Assembly: GCF_019312585.1 (NCBI RefSeq)
Contig: NZ_JAHWDP010000004.1
Location: 1 to 64,000, forward strand
Length of the DNA: 64,000 nt
Direction: 5' to 3'
Source of the DNA: Halomarinibacterium sedimenti
GTDB taxonomy: Bacteria > Bacteroidota > Bacteroidia > Flavobacteriales > Flavobacteriaceae
In this document: positions 60,759-64,000 of the stretch, one piece after another
Position numbering within the stretch: position 1 is the stretch's first letter
How the letters are laid out: every line of letters begins with the position of its first letter
The notes under the pieces: generated by a model
What the model was told of the DNA's origin: nothing
Database searches by the model: none
Seen by the model: only the letters and a program-made list of their open reading frames with translations
Position numbers and translations under genes: made by a program

Positions 60759-61246
60759 TATGAGAGGGTCTTTTGTGCTATTTCGATAAACATGGTTTCC
60801 ACATTGTCACCTGTTTTTGCACTTGTGAAATAACTATTTTTAAACACTTCTTTATCAAAAAAACTTTCAGAAAAATCTTTTGTGAATAAATCGGCTTTAT
60901 TCCCAACAATGCAATATGGGATGCTATTGAAATGTTCTTTAATATAGGCTATTTCACTTTCTATATTTTCATAGGTTTCTGGTCTAGAAACATCAAATAC
61001 ATATACAAAAGCATGACTTCCTAAAAGATAAGATTTTCGAGCTTCTTCAATATTATTTTTACCTTCGATATCCCAAATAATTAATGAAATATCCTCCCCA
61101 TTAATGGTAACTGTTTTCTTTTTAATATGAACGCCCACTGTAACAAGATATTCTTCGCTAAAGGCCATGTCCACAAACCTGCGTACTAAACTAGTTTTGC
61201 CAACACCAAAATGACCAAGTAAGACAACTTTTTTTGCGATGTTCAT
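60758..61246 (-). CDS. Rab-like small GTPase
   Basis: 162 residues from the ATG at 61246; a TTG two codons upstream is less likely. G1 'GHFGVGKTS' (11-19), switch I 'TVGVHIKKKTV' with Thr36, G3 'WDIEGKN' (58-64, DxxG with Lys63 at the Ras Gln61 position), G4 'NKAD' (116-119), G5 'SAK' (142-144). The layout matches a minimal Ras-superfamily GTPase, most like Rab in switch I. There is no C-terminal Cys for lipid attachment. It is translated just before the histidine kinase and has its own promoter with both boxes. Confidence 0.92.
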   Translation of the reverse strand: MNIAKKVVLLGHFGVGKTSLVRRFVDMAFSEEYLVTVGVHIKKKTVTINGEDISLIIWDIEGKNNIEEARKSYLLGSHAFVYVFDVSRPETYENIESEIAYIKEHFNSIPYCIVGNKADLFTKDFSESFFDKEVFKNSYFTSAKTGDNVETMFIEIAQKTLS

Positions 61247-61259
61247 AATCAAATTTTGT

Positions 61260-61291
61260 CAAAATTACGAATACTTAGTGTGTAAATCAAA
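61260..61291 (-). promoter_or_regulatory. Promoter of the GTPase-kinase pair
   Basis: Minus-strand TTTG at 61291-61288 and TAATTTTG at 61267-61260, separated by 20 nt, close to the full Bacteroidota consensus. It lies in the 54-bp gap before the GTPase gene, with 13 nt from the -7 box to the ATG. Confidence 0.6.
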
Positions 61292-61300
61292 GCTAAGGGA

Positions 61301-61699
61301 TTAATCCTTTTTCTTTTTCATTCGGTTTTCAAATTTATGAGACTGTTCCTTTAACATAAATCTGTTCTTTTCCTGTGTTTCCTGATGAACTTCTTGGTAG
61401 TGTTTTGAGAAATTAAAGAGTAAAATCACAAAAAAATCCCGTTCTTTTTTTAGAGTTATGTCACAAATAAATTTTTCATTGTTAACATCCATTAAAATAC
61501 AAGGGAAAGCAATATTTTTTGGGACATTAGCATCTTCTTTTACAATTTCCTTTAAACATTCAAAGAAGGGATGAAGTAGGAATATATTTCCTCCTTTTTT
61601 TAATTCAATAAGAGCATTATCGGTTCTTAATATTTCTCCAAACTTGTTAATTTGAATTAGCTGAATTTTATTTGAAAATGAATTTTTTTCCATACACAT
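61301..61699 (-). CDS. Free-standing PAS-like sensor domain protein, paralogue of the kinase N-terminus
   Basis: 132 residues, no signal peptide. It aligns end to end with the first 125 residues of the histidine kinase: 'LIQINKFGEILRTDNALIEL' against 'EIEISQKGEVISSDNAIFNI', 'IAFPCILMDVNNEKFICDITLKKERDFFVILLFNFSKHY' against 'IQFPCINIEF...RFFLFFFDLTEHY', then a basic coiled-coil tail. The fold is PAS-like by pattern; the ligand is unknown. It may compete with or dimerise with the kinase sensor. Two starts (61699, 61693) are possible. Confidence 0.75.
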   Translation of the reverse strand: MCMEKNSFSNKIQLIQINKFGEILRTDNALIELKKGGNIFLLHPFFECLKEIVKEDANVPKNIAFPCILMDVNNEKFICDITLKKERDFFVILLFNFSKHYQEVHQETQEKNRFMLKEQSHKFENRMKKKKD

Positions 61700-61747
61700 A
61701 AGTTTGGGTCTACTAAAGATATAAAAACCGAAAGGAATTTAGCTTTT

Positions 61748-62587
61748 TTATTGCAGTGTGCCTATTTTAGATAATTGCGCTTCAAAAAACGACTTTAAAA
61801 TGGTATCGACCTCTGGTTTGGATAATTTTGAAATCTTGGGTGAAAGTTGTTCAGAAAGTTTTAAAAGCCTATTTTCTATTTTACTCTCAAATGTTCGTGT
61901 GTAATTTCCAGATACGACTACCGCGATATAATAGCTGAAAAAATTTTGAATATGCAGTGTATATAACTCATATTCTATCGCCTCTAGATTCTGATTGCCA
62001 CCGGAAAAAGCATCTTCAACAAAACTCTTAATTGCAGTGAGCATTCCAGAAACCATATCTTTATCCAAAGTTTCGGTAGTGCTAAAATTACCCAATAATA
62101 AACCAGAACCTTTTTGGATTACTAAAACCTCATTTACTAATGCTTCATTGGCTTCACTAAGAATTAAATCACTTTCTTTTACACCACTAAATTTTGCTCG
62201 AAATTTACGTTTTAAGCCTGCAAGGGAAAATGCACTATTTACTTTTTTATTAATTTTTTCGGAAAGGACTTTAATTTCATTTTGTATGTAACGCTTTATC
62301 ATTTTACCCATAATGGGGTATAAAGCTTCTACTACTTCATCTTTTGAATTGGCTATTTGCTCTTTTAAAGTTTTTGTAATGGTTGGGCCTAATCTATCAG
62401 GTATTTTTATAACAAACTCATTGAGCTTTTCGTCAATAATAGGATCTACTTTTTCAGAAAGCTTTTGTTTTTCTTCAAGGGTCTTGCTAATAGTTTCAAG
62501 GCGTTCATTAATAGCATGGGCAATTTCCCTGTCTTCAATCAACAGGATTTCTCTAAGAAGTTGTAATTTATCTTCTTGCTTTACCAC
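61748..62587 (-). CDS. Protein with roadblock/longin-like segment, putative GTPase partner
   Basis: 279 residues, starting at a GTG (an in-frame TAA lies just upstream and no ATG is near). An N-terminal coiled coil (about 7-60) is followed by 'VVEALYPIMGKMIKRYIQNEI' (about 85-105) and a domain (about 150-255) with 'VNEVLVIQKGSGLLLGNFSTTETLDKDMVSGMLTAIKSFVEDAF'. In other bacteria, close relatives of this segment are fused to OmpA domains or lie by small GTPases. The pattern resembles roadblock/longin folds, which act as GAPs or docking sites for GTPases (inference). It is cytoplasmic by composition and lies in the same direction as the GTPase. Confidence 0.78.
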   Translation of the reverse strand: MVKQEDKLQLLREILLIEDREIAHAINERLETISKTLEEKQKLSEKVDPIIDEKLNEFVIKIPDRLGPTITKTLKEQIANSKDEVVEALYPIMGKMIKRYIQNEIKVLSEKINKKVNSAFSLAGLKRKFRAKFSGVKESDLILSEANEALVNEVLVIQKGSGLLLGNFSTTETLDKDMVSGMLTAIKSFVEDAFSGGNQNLEAIEYELYTLHIQNFFSYYIAVVVSGNYTRTFESKIENRLLKLSEQLSPKISKLSKPEVDTILKSFFEAQLSKIGTLQ

Positions 62588-62605
62588 GCTTATTATTTAA
62601 ATGAA

Positions 62606-62956
62606 TTATGAGCTAACCTTTTCTCCTAGAGAGATTAGGAGTTTTCCAAGTTCTTTGCGGTCTACTTTTTCCTCGGTAAGGGCTTCTGTCTTTGCTTGTA
62701 GACTGTCTTCTAGGTCTGTAATTCTTATATTCACATCGGTGCTTAAAGAATCGATAGATTGCATTAATTCGTTACGGACTTCATCAATGTAATTTTCAAG
62801 AAGAGCTTTCTTTTTATCAATTTCGCTTTTTAGTGTTTCAAACTCACTATCGTATTGTTGAATATTCTCTCCAAAAATTAAATTCTTGATGGCTTCGATT
62901 TTTGAAGAAGAATCCATAGTGGGTTTCTCTTTCTCTGGTGAAGTTTTTTTTGCCAT
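62606..62956 (-). CDS. Coiled-coil protein of unknown function
   Basis: 116 residues. A charged N-terminus (about 1-20) is followed by helices with heptad-like spacing over about 40-108 ('YDSEFETLKSEIDKKKALLENYIDEVRNELMQSIDSLSTDVNIRITDLEDSL'). It lies 18 nt before the roadblock-like gene in the same direction and is probably its operon partner. It may be a scaffold for the neighbouring GTPase or kinase; no enzyme motif is present. Confidence 0.75.
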   Translation of the reverse strand: MAKKTSPEKEKPTMDSSSKIEAIKNLIFGENIQQYDSEFETLKSEIDKKKALLENYIDEVRNELMQSIDSLSTDVNIRITDLEDSLQAKTEALTEEKVDRKELGKLLISLGEKVSS

Positions 62957-63011
62957 AGTATATAGGTTTTACTTCACCAAATTAACGAAAAAAAGATATA
63001 ATAAGAGGGTT

Positions 63012-64000
63012 TTATGTAAGTTGCATGAAATTTTCGACCTTTTCGACCATATTTTTGCTCCCACAAAAGAAAGGAGTTCTTTGGTGCAGTTCGGTAGGCT
63101 GAATGTCCATAATACGTTCAAATCCATTACTTGCTTTTCCACCTGCTTGTTCTGCTATAAAAGCCATTGGGTTACATTCATAAAGCAACCGAAGCTTTCC
63201 GTTAGGGTCTTTTGCCGTGTTGGGATAAATATATATTCCGCCTTTAATCATATTTCTGTGAAAATCAGAAACCAGCGAACCAATGTACCGCGAGGTATAA
63301 GGTCGGTCATCCTCTTCTTTTTGACAATATTTGATGTAGTCTTTTACCCCTTGCGGGAAGTGCACATAGTTTCCTTCATTAACCGAATAAATGTTTCCAT
63401 CTACTGGAAATTGCATATTTGGATGTGAAAGGTAGTAGGTTCCAATAGCTGGGTTAAGTGTAAAACCATTAACGCCGTGTCCTGTAGTATATACAATCAT
63501 GGTTGAAGTTCCGTAGATGATATATCCCGCAGCAACTTGCTTATTTCCAGGTTGAAGAAAATCTTCTAAAGTTACGGGGGTTCCTTCATGGGTTATGCGT
63601 CTATAAATTGAAAAAATGGTACCTACCGAAACATTCACATCAATATTAGAAGACCCATCCAGTGGATCAATTAACACCACATATTTATTATCATTGTTAC
63701 CACTTCTTCCTTTAATCGTAATAAAATCGTCTTCTTCTTCACTTGCAATACCGCACACAATCTCACGATTTGTTAAGGTTTTAATAAATGCATTGTTGGC
63801 GAAAACATCCAATTTTTGTTGGTCTTCTCCTTGTACATTAGTATCGCCAGCTGTTCCTAAGATGTCCACCAGCCCGGCTTTATTTACCTCGTGATTTACA
63901 ACTTTGGCGGCTAAACGAATGGAATTAATTAACCTGGAAAGCTCTCCAGAAGAATATCGAAATTCACTCTGATTCTCAATAATAAATTCGCCTAGCGTTT
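63012..64000 (-). CDS. fbp: Fructose-1,6-bisphosphatase, class I (5' end outside window)
   Basis: The frame continues to the right edge; the visible start region reads '[51 protein letters not shown]', so the true start is outside. Metal and substrate motifs: '[11 protein letters not shown]', '[26 protein letters not shown]' and '[40 protein letters not shown]'. It removes phosphate from fructose-1,6-bisphosphate in gluconeogenesis. It lies upstream of the coiled-coil and GTPase genes in the same direction, with a 55-nt gap. Confidence 0.96.
   Translation of the reverse strand, partial: TLGEFIIENQSEFRYSSGELSRLINSIRLAAKVVNHEVNKAGLVDILGTAGDTNVQGEDQQKLDVFANNAFIKTLTNREIVCGIASEEEDDFITIKGRSGNNDNKYVVLIDPLDGSSNIDVNVSVGTIFSIYRRITHEGTPVTLEDFLQPGNKQVAAGYIIYGTSTMIVYTTGHGVNGFTLNPAIGTYYLSHPNMQFPVDGNIYSVNEGNYVHFPQGVKDYIKYCQKEEDDRPYTSRYIGSLVSDFHRNMIKGGIYIYPNTAKDPNGKLRLLYECNPMAFIAEQAGGKASNGFERIMDIQPTELHQRTPFFCGSKNMVEKVENFMQLT

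Noticed and set aside
62886-63428. 180-codon plus-strand reading frame
   Set aside because: Antisense to fbp and the start of the coiled-coil gene; fbp motifs are intact on the other strand.
63870-64000. Start of fbp at the Met codon at 63869
   Set aside because: The frame continues upstream with conserved fbp N-terminal sequence, so that Met is internal.
1-64000. tRNA, rRNA, insertion sequences or prophage genes
   Set aside because: I looked for tRNA-like GTTCGA loops with matching stems, transposase and integrase motifs in gaps and frames, and saw none; a dedicated scan could still find a degenerate one.

Overview
The window is chromosomal DNA of a member of the Bacteroidota, most likely a Flavobacteriaceae species. 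The signs are AT-rich DNA, many lipoproteins with short Cys lipoboxes, a PorZ-type component of the type IX secretion system (T9SS), T9SS-type C-terminal sorting domains, a TonB receptor with an N-terminal carboxypeptidase-regulatory-like domain, fused hisIE and hisNB genes, and promoters of the TTTG / TAnnTTTG type. I see no rRNA, tRNA, CRISPR array, transposase or prophage.

Layout. 1-2238: 5' part of a large secreted protein with duplicated lamin-tail-like modules. 2349-6605: housekeeping genes gpsA, nadD, gmk, yicC and an unknown lipoprotein. 6647-16568: a carbohydrate block. On the minus strand it has two DUF1080 (3-keto-glycoside hydrolase/lyase family) lipoproteins, two TIM-barrel isomerase/epimerase-like proteins, a Gfo/Idh/MocA dehydrogenase and an NHS-type MFS permease. 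Divergent to these is a GMC oxidoreductase / gluconate-dehydrogenase-subunit-3 pair plus a third TIM-barrel protein. A perfect 16-bp palindrome of LacI-operator type lies between the two arms. The set fits oxidation of sugars to 3-keto forms, cleavage outside the cytoplasm, uptake and further conversion. A lipoprotein azurin (16607-17119) next door could accept electrons.

17124-30034: YheT-type hydrolase, thioesterase, DMT exporter, ArsC-like protein, cystathionine gamma-synthase, gdhA (with a second GAAAACGTTTTC palindrome just downstream of its promoter), porZ, recO and ppc. 30121-35113: TonB receptor, a small membrane-anchored protein and acs. 35171-42203: the complete histidine operon hisG-D-C-B(NB)-H-A-F-IE behind a leader peptide with five His codons and a terminator, a recognisable attenuator. 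42267-51365: exported methyltransferase, short ssb, CoA transferase, trhO, metG and a DUF1800/DUF1501 pair.

51477-54745 is more accessory in character. An LD-carboxypeptidase gene is followed by an unknown lipoprotein, then the orphan 3' end of a second LD-carboxypeptidase gene, then a ten-unit tandem array with an exact 21-bp period, then an unknown exported protein. 54791-58691: yraN, a 44-residue membrane protein and mfd.

58806-62956 is the most intriguing part. A TerB-like protein faces a co-directional set made of a hybrid histidine kinase whose receiver has Lys in place of the phospho-accepting Asp, a Rab-like small GTPase, a free-standing copy of the kinase's N-terminal sensor-like domain, a protein with a roadblock/longin-like segment, and a coiled-coil protein. 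This looks like a GTPase-kinase signalling module. The window ends inside fbp.
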